Source: Palsa-295 sp963785585
GTDB taxonomy: Bacteria > Acidobacteriota > Terriglobia > Acidiferrales > UBA7541
Assembly (NCBI GenBank): GCA_963785585.1
Contig: CAWAVW010000004.1
Span: 1,612,001 to 1,676,000 of the forward strand
Direction of reading: 5' to 3'
DNA length: 64,000 nt
The notes under the pieces were generated by a model. It ran no database searches and was not told the origin of the DNA. It was given only the letters and a program-made list of their open reading frames with translations. Position numbers and translations under genes: made by a program. This document shows, one piece after another, positions 28,587-37,234 of this stretch. The first letter of the stretch is position 1. Each line of letters starts with the position of its first letter.

Positions 28587-28618
28587 GCACCGGGCTCCCG
28601 TCACGCGATTTCGAATAC

Positions 28619-30223
28619 TTATCTTGCCTTCGCCGTCAGGCGAAAGGCGAATGCGTATTGTCCCGGCGCCGCACCCGGAAGTTGAATGTGCAGCCCGTCC
28701 ACCGTCTGCTTCCATTCTAATTTCGAATCCGACCCCAGCATAGCCAAGTTTCCAACGGGAAACGCAAGGCCTTTCGGCGACGAAGTGCCGAGCGCATGAA
28801 TCACAATTTCGCCGTCCCGCGGCCAGCCCATCGCAATGGCATACAGCACGTCGCCTTTCGTGGTGAAGCGAATATCCTGCGAGGTGAACGGCTTGCTCGC
28901 GCCATCCTTGAATGGTCCGTCGGCCACCGGAGTCGGACCTTCGCCATAAACTTTCCACGGCCGCGTGCCGTAGATGGCCTCTCCGTTCACATCCAGCCAT
29001 TTTCCCACGGATAGCAAACGCTGCTGCACTTCGTCGGGGATCGTGCCGTCCGCTCGCGGCCCGATATTCATCAACAAATTCCCGTTCTTGCTGACAATGT
29101 CGATCAATTGCCACACAATCGATTCCGCGGATTTAAAGGTGTCGTTGTCGATGTATCCCCACGATTTGTTGCTCACCGACGTATCGGTCTGCCAAACCAG
29201 CGGGCGCGTTTCTGCCAGTTGGCCCCGCTCGACGTCGTAAACCGACGCACCCTCGGGAAAGGCCGTGAATTTCGAATTGATCACACCCTCGGTGCCGTTG
29301 TGGATTTCGAAGTTGTAATAAAACGACGCGAAGCGCTTTAAATACGGCTGAAATTCCTTTTGATTAATCCACCAGTCGAAATAAAAGATGTCCGGATGAT
29401 ATTTTTCAATCAGCTCGGCATCGCGCGCCAGCCAATCCCGCATGTGCTGGTCGCTTGGCACAGTGTCATCGGCAAATGGATCGCCTTCTTTCCGCTTCAA
29501 CCAAGGCTGGGCCGGAGCATACAGCCCTCCGTACGCCGGATTTTGCACGTCCGATGGAAACTTCCATCCGCCGTCGTAGAAAAAGTAATGCTCGGCGCGA
29601 TGAGAAGAAACTCCATAGTGCAACCCCGCCGCGCGCACCGCTTTCGAAAGCTCCCCCGCCAGATCGCGCTTCGGCCCCATTTTCGCCGCGGACCAATCCG
29701 TCAGTCCCGAGTCATACATGGGAAATCCGTCATGATGCTCCGCGACTTGCACCACGTATTTCGCGCCGGACATCCGGAATAGCGTGGCCCACTGGGCGGG
29801 ATCGAATTTCTCCGCTTTGAACAGCGGAATGAAATCCTTATATCCGAACGTGTCTTGCGCACCATACGTCGCAACGTGGTGTTTGAACTCTGGACTGCCT
29901 TGCTGGTACATCAGCCGCGGGTACCACTCGCTACCGAACGCCGGAACCGAATAGACTCCCCAGTGAATGAATATTCCGAATTTCGCGTCGCGATACCATT
30001 CCGGAACCTTGGCTGTTTCAAGCGACGGCCAGTTCGGCTTAAACGGTCCTTCTTCACCAACCGTGTCAACGTCTTTCAACAATCTCGTTCTTTCCGCTTC
30101 GTATTTTCCGTAGGGGGAAATATCCGGATGCGCATTCGCGGCCGGTGCCTGGGCCATAGCTGGAAACGCGTAAAGCGCACACAGTATCGGGATCGCTGCG
30201 GCCAAACGCCGCGCTGCAACCAA
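28619..30223 (-). CDS. Alpha-L-fucosidase, GH29
   Basis: 534 residues from a TTG that yields a good signal peptide (MVAARRLAAAIPILCALYAF, cut near AMAQA), so periplasmic or secreted. GH29 hallmarks: WYRDAKFGIFIHWGVYSVPAF, VVQVAEHHDGFPMYDS, and IFYFDWW with the probable nucleophile Asp at about residue 282. A C-terminal beta-domain follows. It removes terminal L-fucose from glycans. Start is uncertain: an in-frame ATG at 30373 would overlap mazG by 100 bases, and a CTG at 30277 overlaps the mazG stop. No further fucose genes are nearby. Confidence 0.88.
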   Translation of the reverse strand: MVAARRLAAAIPILCALYAFPAMAQAPAANAHPDISPYGKYEAERTRLLKDVDTVGEEGPFKPNWPSLETAKVPEWYRDAKFGIFIHWGVYSVPAFGSEWYPRLMYQQGSPEFKHHVATYGAQDTFGYKDFIPLFKAEKFDPAQWATLFRMSGAKYVVQVAEHHDGFPMYDSGLTDWSAAKMGPKRDLAGELSKAVRAAGLHYGVSSHRAEHYFFYDGGWKFPSDVQNPAYGGLYAPAQPWLKRKEGDPFADDTVPSDQHMRDWLARDAELIEKYHPDIFYFDWWINQKEFQPYLKRFASFYYNFEIHNGTEGVINSKFTAFPEGASVYDVERGQLAETRPLVWQTDTSVSNKSWGYIDNDTFKSAESIVWQLIDIVSKNGNLLMNIGPRADGTIPDEVQQRLLSVGKWLDVNGEAIYGTRPWKVYGEGPTPVADGPFKDGASKPFTSQDIRFTTKGDVLYAIAMGWPRDGEIVIHALGTSSPKGLAFPVGNLAMLGSDSKLEWKQTVDGLHIQLPGAAPGQYAFAFRLTAKAR

Positions 30224-30273
30224 CCGTCCCGCCAGTCTCGAAGCCCGCGCACATCTCGCGAGACGATTCGAAT

Positions 30274-31137
30274 TCAGGGCTCCAGTTTCGATTGATCCCA
30301 CAAATCCTCCATTTCTTCGCGAGAAACTTCCGTTAACGCCTTCCCGGTGCGCGCCGCCGTGGCTTCCATCCATTGGAACCGTCCCTTGAATTTGCGGTTG
30401 GCCTTCTTCAGCGTTACCTCTGGATCCAGATCGAGAAACCGCGCCACGTTCACCGCGGCGAACAGTAAATCACCTACCTCTTCCTCGATGCGCTCTGGCG
30501 TGGATCTCGAATTGTTTGCCCGGGACCTCTGCCGGTCTGCGTTGGTGAGCTCGAGTAATTCCCGCTTCTCTTCGTCCAGCTTATCCAGAACCCCGGCTAA
30601 ATGATCCCAATCGAATCCGGCTTTTGCCGCTTTGCGAGTCAATTGGTGCGCTTCTAGAACGGCGGGGAGTGCACGCGGCACGTCGTCGAGAATCGATTCG
30701 AACGAGGCCTTCGTTCGGCCATTTACGGCTCGCTCTTCCGCCTTGATTTGCTCCCAATTCTTCAGAACCGCTTTTGAATCCTTCGCAGTGGCGGCTCCGA
30801 ATACGTGCGGGTGACGCCGCACCATCTTTGTGTAAACCGACTCGATCACATCCGAAATTGTGAAGCTTTGGGTTTCCTCCGCCAAAATCGAGTGAAAAAT
30901 CACCTGCAGCAACAGGTCGCCCAGTTCCGATGAAAAATGCCGCTCGTCGCCGCCCTCGATCGCATCGAGGACTTCGTAGGCTTCCTCAATCAAGTACGGC
31001 CGTAGCGATTTGTGGGTCTGTTCGCGATCCCAAGGACACCCCTTCGGCCCGCGGAGCAGCGCCTGAAGTGCAACCAGACGAGCGAACCAGTCCCCCGCCG
31101 CGCGGTCGCGCGGGCTGATCGGAATCTTTGGGCGCAT
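30274..31137 (-). CDS. mazG: Nucleoside triphosphate pyrophosphohydrolase MazG
   Basis: 287 residues from the ATG at 31137 (a GTG 18 codons upstream is an alternative). Two MazG modules are visible: the first with GCPWDREQTHKSLRPYLIEE and the ExxE...ELGDLLLQV metal site, the second with EEEVGDLLFAAVN. It hydrolyses NTPs to NMP and PPi, cleaning non-canonical nucleotides. It carries an insertion rich in Arg/Ser (RQRSRANNSRSTPER) before the second site. Likely head of the mazG-fucosidase-GNAT-NSAR-EamA run. Confidence 0.93.
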   Translation of the reverse strand: MRPKIPISPRDRAAGDWFARLVALQALLRGPKGCPWDREQTHKSLRPYLIEEAYEVLDAIEGGDERHFSSELGDLLLQVIFHSILAEETQSFTISDVIESVYTKMVRRHPHVFGAATAKDSKAVLKNWEQIKAEERAVNGRTKASFESILDDVPRALPAVLEAHQLTRKAAKAGFDWDHLAGVLDKLDEEKRELLELTNADRQRSRANNSRSTPERIEEEVGDLLFAAVNVARFLDLDPEVTLKKANRKFKGRFQWMEATAARTGKALTEVSREEMEDLWDQSKLEP

Positions 31138-31305
31138 AACAGGATTCTTTCGCGGCGCGGAGTTGCGCCTTGTCTTGGTCCTTCGTGGCACGGAAGAAAT
31201 CTACAGGGACGCGGTTTTGGTTACAAGGAGGGAGTCATCTCTAAGAAGCGGTGAACGAACGAGGGGAGCGCGAATCCGCTTTCCGCGCCCCCCGTGTGCG
31301 AAGTT

Positions 31306-33720
31306 CTACTCGGGTTTGGCCACACCCTTCGCGATCGCGTCGTTCAGGATTTGGCGAACCTGCCTCTCGGCATCCCTGGACGCTGCTTCCTCCTGCTTGC
31401 CCAGTTCGCCTTCCTTCTCGCCGAGCGCCGCTTCCTTCGCGCCCAACTCGCTCTCCAGCTTGCTCAGCTTTTCGGCGCTCTCGCCATTTCCGGATTGCGC
31501 TTCGCCAAGTTTTTCCTGCAGCTCTCCCAGCTTCTCTTGCATTTGGCTCAGCCGCTCAGCCATCTGTTCACTGTGAAGCGATTCGGCTTCGGCCTGCAAC
31601 TTTGCGAGGGATTCCGCCATCTGGGGCGAATTCACGTCCAGCTTGGCAATCGCCGCGTCGAGGTTTGCCTGGGCCTCGGCCATTGCCTTGCGCGTTGCGT
31701 CCGAATCGATCGATTTCAACTGCTCCTCGATCGCCTTCATCTCCGCTGAAATGTCCGGCACGCTGACGGAAACGCCGGACATTAACTGGCCAATGGCTGC
31801 CTGTTGTTCGCCGATCGCCGCTTGTTCCGCGCCAAGTTCCGCTTGTTTTTTGCCAATCAGATCGATGGCATCGTACGCCGCTTTTACGCGGCGAATCGTC
31901 GCTGGATCGGTAATCACGTAGCCCTTGCCGCCGTGCCGGAACCAGATGAAATTGTCGCCGTATTTTTCGCGAAGGCCATCGGCAGCGTCGTCGCTTTCGA
32001 TCCTTGCGTTGCCCGATCCCGAATTGTTGACGACAAACGAGGATCCGCCCGTGACGATGACGAATTCGTCGCCATCCTTCCCGCTCCTGCCGGCAACGTG
32101 GTTCGATTGATTCGGTGCCATTGGCCCGACCGCATAGGCAGGTGGCGCCACGGCAACCGTCGGCGCGACCGCGTATGCGACTGGCGGCACGGCGACCACC
32201 GGAGCAACCACGAATACCCGCGGCGAGGCGGCAACCGCAGGCTCGACGTCGATCTTCTCCCGTACGTCCACACGAACTTGGGGATTTACCGCGACCTTGA
32301 CGTCCACTTTCGGCGCGGGTGCCGGGGACGGCAGCGCATCATTTTCGACCATAGGCGACGGATGAGCCGGCGCGGGCACGCGTGCTGACGGCGGCGCGAT
32401 CGCCGAAGGTGGAATCGAAGGCTTCGCAGCCGGCGGCGTCGGGGCCTGGTTTGCTCCCTGCACCAGGTACGTCCGCTCAAACCGCGGCGTAATTGCAGAC
32501 GCGAGCGCCACCAGCGGAATCGCACATCCTATCGCAATAACCATTACGGGCTTTTTGAAATTCATACTGGAGTCTCCCTTCCAACTGAGGATTCGATCCA
32601 CGCGCTTTTCGGCCTGCCCCGCGGCCGCCATCGATACGCCCTGCCACCACACTCGCCCCGGTGCGGTTTCGAGCGCGCTGAAAAAATTCAAAAGTGTTTC
32701 GGCGTAACGCGTGCGGTCAATGCCGGAAGCCAGTGCCGCCTCGTCGCTCGCTTCCTCCGCCAGTTGCGCCAGTTTGCGGTCGAGCCACCAGCTGAGCGGG
32801 CTGAACCAGAAAATGGCGCGATGTAGCAGCGACATCCGCTCGGTCAGCGCATCGCGCCGCACAATGTGCGACATCTCGTGAAAGAGCACGGATGAAAATT
32901 GGTCGTCCGACCATTCCCTCCACGTCGTGGGCACCAAAATCGAAGGATCGGTGACGCCGAAGGTGACTGGCACGCGGAGGGCGTCGCTTTCGGCGAGCCG
33001 GGGCGGTTTCGCCAGTCCGACCGCGCTTGCGCAAGATTTCAAACGGGAAACGGCGCGCGCATCGCCAATCGCCTTGGCCTTGCGATTCAAGTGCGCGCCC
33101 AGAAAAATGCCGGTAATCATCCTTGCCATGAAACACGTGACGACCGCCAGGTACAGCACCACGAGCGATGTGGGCACATTCCACCGGTTCCACACGTGCG
33201 ACGCGGAAGGCGACGAGTGCGGCCGCCCAATCGTGCGGCGTTCGTCGTAATGCGCCGTCGTCACTCCACCCGTGTTCATGCCGGCTGAATGATTCGTGTC
33301 GATCGCGGGCTCGCTGGCATCTTTGGCACGGCGGCGGTCGATTTTATTCGTCGCGAAATGCGCGATTGTCACGCTGCCCGCGGATTTGCCGCCATCCCGC
33401 GGCGCGAGCGCGTCAACAACGCCGCTGTCCGCAGGTCCTGCCGTTGCGATCTTTGCTTTGATCCGCTCGCCAAACGCCGGAATAGCCGACAAAAATCGCG
33501 CCGACACCGGCATGGACGGCATCACGTAACTCAGCAACGGCATCGCCAGCGCCGCGCATAACACGATTCGCCACACCGCCAGCCGCGACCTCACTCCGTA
33601 CATTCGCAACCCAACCAGCACCACTCCCGCGAAGGCGGCCACAAGCAGCGAACGGAGCGCCGGTTCGAGTAAATGAATCAGGAGTGACGTCGATGAAGTT
33701 GTGATGCTCTCGGCGCTCAT
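31306..33720 (-). CDS. M56-family (BlaR1-like) membrane metallopeptidase with coiled-coil C-terminus
   Basis: 804 residues. Membrane-embedded peptidase with N-terminal TM helices and the zinc motif HEMSH at about 280-284 followed by a distal Glu in AEEASDEAAL. After the last TM (VMVIAIGCAIPLVALASA) comes a Pro/Ala/Val-rich extracytoplasmic linker, then a Gln/Glu/Lys coiled coil (about 640-790) with repeated EKLGELQEKLGE and LGAKEAALGEKEGEL units. No penicillin-binding domain is present, so the inducer is not obviously a beta-lactam. Overlaps the blaI stop by one base; presumably cleaves or inactivates that repressor. Confidence 0.9.
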   Translation of the reverse strand: MSAESITTSSTSLLIHLLEPALRSLLVAAFAGVVLVGLRMYGVRSRLAVWRIVLCAALAMPLLSYVMPSMPVSARFLSAIPAFGERIKAKIATAGPADSGVVDALAPRDGGKSAGSVTIAHFATNKIDRRRAKDASEPAIDTNHSAGMNTGGVTTAHYDERRTIGRPHSSPSASHVWNRWNVPTSLVVLYLAVVTCFMARMITGIFLGAHLNRKAKAIGDARAVSRLKSCASAVGLAKPPRLAESDALRVPVTFGVTDPSILVPTTWREWSDDQFSSVLFHEMSHIVRRDALTERMSLLHRAIFWFSPLSWWLDRKLAQLAEEASDEAALASGIDRTRYAETLLNFFSALETAPGRVWWQGVSMAAAGQAEKRVDRILSWKGDSSMNFKKPVMVIAIGCAIPLVALASAITPRFERTYLVQGANQAPTPPAAKPSIPPSAIAPPSARVPAPAHPSPMVENDALPSPAPAPKVDVKVAVNPQVRVDVREKIDVEPAVAASPRVFVVAPVVAVPPVAYAVAPTVAVAPPAYAVGPMAPNQSNHVAGRSGKDGDEFVIVTGGSSFVVNNSGSGNARIESDDAADGLREKYGDNFIWFRHGGKGYVITDPATIRRVKAAYDAIDLIGKKQAELGAEQAAIGEQQAAIGQLMSGVSVSVPDISAEMKAIEEQLKSIDSDATRKAMAEAQANLDAAIAKLDVNSPQMAESLAKLQAEAESLHSEQMAERLSQMQEKLGELQEKLGEAQSGNGESAEKLSKLESELGAKEAALGEKEGELGKQEEAASRDAERQVRQILNDAIAKGVAKPE

Positions 33721-34115
33721 CACTTCCCTTCCTTTCGCGCCGCAATCTTGCGCGCCAGCCGATCCAGTTCTTTGCGGTCAACCACGGCGTTGTCCACCAT
33801 TCCGATTATGAGTCGCTCGACCGATCCGCCGCAAAACCGGTCGATGATGTGCTTCACCGCGCGGGCGGCCACGCTCTGCGCGGGCTCCGAGGCGCGGTAC
33901 ATAAACGTGCGTCCCGTCACTTCGTGCTTCACGTAGCCCTTCTGCTCCAGGCGACGCAGGACCGTCCGGATTGTGGATTCCTTCATGGGGCTTTCGTCGG
34001 CGAGAGCTTCGCGGCAAGCTTCCGAGGTCACCGGCCCGTGCGACCACACGTAGTCCATGACCTTCTGTTCGACTTCGCCGAGGTTCTTTGGTTTGGCTTT
34101 CGATGTGTTCGTCAT
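33720..34115 (-). CDS. BlaI/MecI/CopY-family repressor
   Basis: 131 residues. Winged helix at 12-80 (EQKVMDYVWSHGPVTSEACRE; STIRTVLRRLEQKGYV) and C-terminal dimerisation helices (DRFCGGSVERLIIGMV). Represses its own gene pair until the M56 protease acts on it. The ATG touches the operator-like repeats upstream, leaving a leader of about ten bases. Confidence 0.94.
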   Translation of the reverse strand: MTNTSKAKPKNLGEVEQKVMDYVWSHGPVTSEACREALADESPMKESTIRTVLRRLEQKGYVKHEVTGRTFMYRASEPAQSVAARAVKHIIDRFCGGSVERLIIGMVDNAVVDRKELDRLARKIAARKEGK

Positions 34116-34142
34116 TGTAACGCTACAACATGTAACAGTACA
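34116..34142. promoter_or_regulatory. BlaI-type operator (TGTA/TACA dyads)
   Basis: Four half-sites in series: TGTA 34116, TACA 34124, TGTA 34131, TACA 34139, giving dyads TGTA-N4-TACA twice and TACA-N3-TGTA in the middle. BlaI/MecI regulators bind TACA/TGTA dyads. It abuts the blaI start codon and covers the -10 box. Confidence 0.65.
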
Positions 34143-34157
34143 TCAATGCTGTGTCAA
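34129..34157 (-). promoter_or_regulatory. Promoter of blaI-M56 pair
   Basis: Perfect TTGACA (34157-34152), 17-base spacer, TACATG (34134-34129) on the minus strand; the -10 lies inside the operator, explaining repression. Confidence 0.6.
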
Positions 34158-34192
34158 GAGCTAATTTCGCGCCGTGCCATTTTCAACTCGCG

Positions 34193-34201
34193 TGCTAGAT
34201 T
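34193..34201 (+). promoter_or_regulatory. Extended -10 element upstream of the NTF2-like gene
   Basis: TGC-TAGATT, 16 bases before the ATG at 34218; leader would be about ten bases and include AAGGAG. Confidence 0.4.
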
Positions 34202-34217
34202 CTCCTCAAGGAGCACA

Positions 34218-34703
34218 ATGACCAAAAAACACAGCGTTGCCGTTCTCATCGTTCTCTCTGCACTGATTTTCGCCGCTGCCAAAGCCGCTGCATCGAAGTC
34301 TTCATCGAGCGCTTCCCCTCAGGACCAGCTGCGCCCGCTCGTCGAACAAATGGAAGCGTCGGCGAATGCCCACGACACGGACAAGTTTCTGCAGCTCTTT
34401 CTCCACTCGCCCGCACTGGTCTTTGCCGTCAACGGCACATTGATTCATGGCTACGACGATCTGCACACTCAGCAATTGAAGTGGTGGAACAATGGCAACA
34501 CCGACGTTGTATATACGCGCCAGGCCGAGCCGGAGTTCATCGTAATTTCGAAGGACGCCGCGATCGTCACGCTCGTCGAAGCCTCTGCGCGAACGAAAGC
34601 TGACGGCACGACTGCCAGGAACGCGGCCGCAATTTCGCTGGTGTGGCAACGCCTTCCCGAAGGTTGGCGCGTGGTGTACGCGCACGAATCGACCGAACAC
34701 TAA
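34218..34703 (+). CDS. Exported SnoaL/DUF4440-like (NTF2 fold) protein
   Basis: 161 residues from an ATG with AAGGAG four bases upstream; the longer frame reaching back to 33849 is a shadow of blaI. Signal peptide at 1-25 (VAVLIVLSALIFAAAKAAA). The rest fits an NTF2-like alpha+beta cone: helix LRPLVEQMEASANAHDTDKF, then strands ending RLPEGWRVVYAHES. Such proteins bind small ligands or act as isomerases or hydrolases; no function can be assigned. Confidence 0.85.
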   Translation: MTKKHSVAVLIVLSALIFAAAKAAASKSSSSASPQDQLRPLVEQMEASANAHDTDKFLQLFLHSPALVFAVNGTLIHGYDDLHTQQLKWWNNGNTDVVYTRQAEPEFIVISKDAAIVTLVEASARTKADGTTARNAAAISLVWQRLPEGWRVVYAHESTEH

Positions 34704-34758
34704 TCGCGGAACCCTGCGATGGGTGCGCTCCCGTTCGCTTGTCGCTCCTGTAGCCCAA

Positions 34759-34767
34759 TGCTAGACT
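34759..34767 (+). promoter_or_regulatory. Extended -10 element upstream of the DUF1844 gene
   Basis: TGC-TAGACT 36 bases before the GTG start. Confidence 0.35.
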
Positions 34768-34803
34768 GATTTATATCCAGATCGAACGACAAGGACACCT
34801 GCT

Positions 34804-35379
34804 GTGGCAGACCCCAAGCAAGAAGAAACTTTCAAAGTAATCGACCGCCGCCACTTCACCGAATCCGGCGAAGTTCGTCCCGAAGCCGCAGATCTGGACC
34901 GTCGCGAAGAGGAGGCCGCCGCCAAGCGCGCCGCGAGTCATCCGCTTGCGCCGCCCAAAGCGGAGCCGGCTTCCCCGGCAGCTTCCAAACCCGAAACATC
35001 CGGTCCGACGCTTGTGGCAACTCCCGCATCCCAGGAAATCGCGCCAGAGCACGGAGAGGCGGAATCCGCGGAGCCGCTCAGCCCGTCTTCGCGCAGCTTT
35101 CAGATGTTGATCGACTTCCTGACGCGAAACGCCGCGGCGATGCTCGGTGGAATGGCCGACCCGCGCACCGGGCAGCCGTTCGTGGACCTGGAAGGCGCGC
35201 GGGAAATGATCGACATGCTCGATGCGCTGCGCGAAAAGACCATGGGAAACCTATCGAAGGACGAAGATCAGCTTTTGATTGAGGTTCTCGGCAGCCTGAA
35301 GTTGACCTTCATGGAAATTTCGAAGGCCGCCGCCGAAGCGATGGCGAAAAAAGGCAAGATCGGTTCGATCAAGCCGTAG
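34804..35379 (+). CDS. DUF1844 domain protein
   Basis: 191 residues starting at GTG after AAGGACA. The first 95 residues are Pro/Ala/Glu-rich and probably disordered. The C-terminal 90 residues form the DUF1844 domain (FQMLIDFLTRNAAAMLGG; LEGAREMIDMLDALREKT), a short helical unit of unknown role widespread in Acidobacteria and Deltaproteobacteria. It is followed by the MBL hydrolase and ribF on the same strand. Confidence 0.9.
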   Translation: MADPKQEETFKVIDRRHFTESGEVRPEAADLDRREEEAAAKRAASHPLAPPKAEPASPAASKPETSGPTLVATPASQEIAPEHGEAESAEPLSPSSRSFQMLIDFLTRNAAAMLGGMADPRTGQPFVDLEGAREMIDMLDALREKTMGNLSKDEDQLLIEVLGSLKLTFMEISKAAAEAMAKKGKIGSIKP

Positions 35380-35457
35380 AAACCGGCGCGGATTGAACCG
35401 AGGCTTCACCCGCGTCGCAAGCGACAACGCGGATTCATCCGGAAGTCCCGCCTCTAC

Positions 35458-36234
35458 ATGGAATCTCTCGAACTGACGGTTCTCGGCTCCGGCACATCGA
35501 TGGGCGTCCCCACGCTCGCCTGCCATTGCGCCGTTTGCGACTCCACCGACCCGCTCGATAAACGCACGCGTCCGTCGATCCTGCTGTCGTACGGCGGGCA
35601 CAACGTGGTCATCGATACGACTCCCGACTTTCGCTTCCAGGCGATGCGCGCGAAAATCGACCGCCTGGACGCGGTGATCTATACCCACAGCCACGCCGAC
35701 CACATCCTCGGGCTCGACGACGTGCGTCCTTACAACTTGAAACAGCGCGCGCTGATTCCCATCTACTCCACCAGGCTCACGCAGGAAACCCTGCGCAAGC
35801 AATTCGCCTATATTTTTGACGACACTCCTACCGAGAGTTCCCTTCCGGGCATCGACCTGCGCACCATCGACGAGCGTCCCTTCGACTTGTTTGACTTGAC
35901 GTTTACGCCGATTCCCGCCAATCACGGCTCGCAACCGGTCTTGGGCTTTCGCTTCGGCGGGGCTGCCTACCTGACGGACTTCAGCACCGTGCCGAAGAGT
36001 TCGAAGCTGCTGCTTCACGATCTGGATGATTTCATTCTCGATGCGCTTCGCCACCGTCCGCATCCGACACACTCGAGCGTCGAGCAATCGCTGGCCCTGG
36101 TGGCTGAACTGAAACCAAAACGCGCCTGGTTCACCCACATCTGCCACGACCTGGGCCATGCCGAAACAAATGCCCAATTGCCCGAGAATGTGAAGCTGGC
36201 CTACGACGGTCTGAAGTTCGAGGTTCTCATTTGA
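35458..36234 (+). CDS. MBL-fold metallohydrolase (PhnP-like)
   Basis: 258 residues. GSGTSMGVPTLACHCAVC at the N-terminus with the paired cysteines of the PhnP subgroup, the metal motif THSHADH (about 79-85), a later NHG and a final HICHDLGH. Relatives are cyclic phosphodiesterases; the substrate here is unknown. Its stop overlaps the ribF start by four bases (TTGA). Confidence 0.9.
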   Translation: MESLELTVLGSGTSMGVPTLACHCAVCDSTDPLDKRTRPSILLSYGGHNVVIDTTPDFRFQAMRAKIDRLDAVIYTHSHADHILGLDDVRPYNLKQRALIPIYSTRLTQETLRKQFAYIFDDTPTESSLPGIDLRTIDERPFDLFDLTFTPIPANHGSQPVLGFRFGGAAYLTDFSTVPKSSKLLLHDLDDFILDALRHRPHPTHSSVEQSLALVAELKPKRAWFTHICHDLGHAETNAQLPENVKLAYDGLKFEVLI

Positions 36235-37202
36235 GCCCGCTCGCGATTGTTCGTTCGCCTCAGGACTGGGTGACGCGCTTCGGCGCGATGCGCGCGAGCG
36301 CCTCGCTCACCATTGGAAATTTCGACGGCGTCCACCTCGGGCACCAGAAAATTTTATGCGCCGTCGCCGAACGCGCGCGGTCGTCGAATCTGATGAGCGC
36401 CGTCGTCACCTTCGATCCGCATCCGGCACAAGTGCTAAAACCCGGCGCGGCGCCCACCCTGTTGGAAACCATCGAACAGCGTTGCGATCACTTCCGCGAA
36501 ATGGGCATCGACGCTGTTCTCATCCAGAAATTTGACGCCGGTTTCGCCGCGATTCAGGCCGCTGCGTTCCTGCAGCACTTCCTGGTGGAAACGCTGCGCG
36601 TGCGCGATATTTTCGTCGGCGAGAATTTTCGCTTCGGCCAAAAACAGCAAGGCGACGTAAAGCTGCTCGAAGCGAGCGGTCGCGATGCCGGGTTTACGGT
36701 CAATATCGTCGAGCCGTTCGCGCTCGATGGCGTGGTCATTTCCAGCTCCGGCATACGGCAGGCCCTCGGCGAAGGCCGCGTTGCCGATGCGCGCGCGATG
36801 CTCGGCCGTCCCTTCGCGCTCGCGGGCGAAGTTCAGACCGGCACGGGGATGGGCCGCAAACTCATCGTGCCCACGCTCAATCTGAAGACCAGCCAGGAAA
36901 CTCTGCCGAAGAATGGCGTCTACCTCACCGAGACCGTCCTGGGCGGTCAGTCATACGGCTCGGTAACGAATGTCGGCATCCGGCCCACTTTCAACGGCAC
37001 CCGGCTCGCCATCGAATCGCACCTCTTCGGGTTTTCGCAGTATGTCACTTCCGGTCCTATGGAAGTAAAATTCTGGGCGCGTTTGCGCGACGAACGGAAA
37101 TTCCCGAGTCCCGAGGAATTGAAGGCGCAGGTGCTTCAGGACATCGACAGAGCAAAAGAGCTGCACGCCGCTCGGCCGTTCGCGAAAATGCAAACATCCT
37201 GA
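36231..37202 (+). CDS. ribF: Bifunctional riboflavin kinase / FAD synthetase
   Basis: 323 residues. N-terminal FAD synthetase nucleotidyltransferase (GNFDGVHLGHQ, VTFDPHP, SSSGIRQAL) and C-terminal riboflavin kinase (KLIVPTLNLK, GVYLTET, NVGIRPTFNG). Converts riboflavin to FMN and FAD. TTG start coupled to the MBL gene; no FMN riboswitch fold is seen upstream. Confidence 0.95.
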   Translation: MSPLAIVRSPQDWVTRFGAMRASASLTIGNFDGVHLGHQKILCAVAERARSSNLMSAVVTFDPHPAQVLKPGAAPTLLETIEQRCDHFREMGIDAVLIQKFDAGFAAIQAAAFLQHFLVETLRVRDIFVGENFRFGQKQQGDVKLLEASGRDAGFTVNIVEPFALDGVVISSSGIRQALGEGRVADARAMLGRPFALAGEVQTGTGMGRKLIVPTLNLKTSQETLPKNGVYLTETVLGGQSYGSVTNVGIRPTFNGTRLAIESHLFGFSQYVTSGPMEVKFWARLRDERKFPSPEELKAQVLQDIDRAKELHAARPFAKMQTS

Positions 37203-37234
37203 TCCGCAACGGGAACCAAAGCGAGGCGAATCGC

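Noticed and set aside
30224..30373. ATG at 30373 as fucosidase start
   Set aside because: It would overlap mazG by 100 bases and place the signal peptide 45 residues inside the protein.
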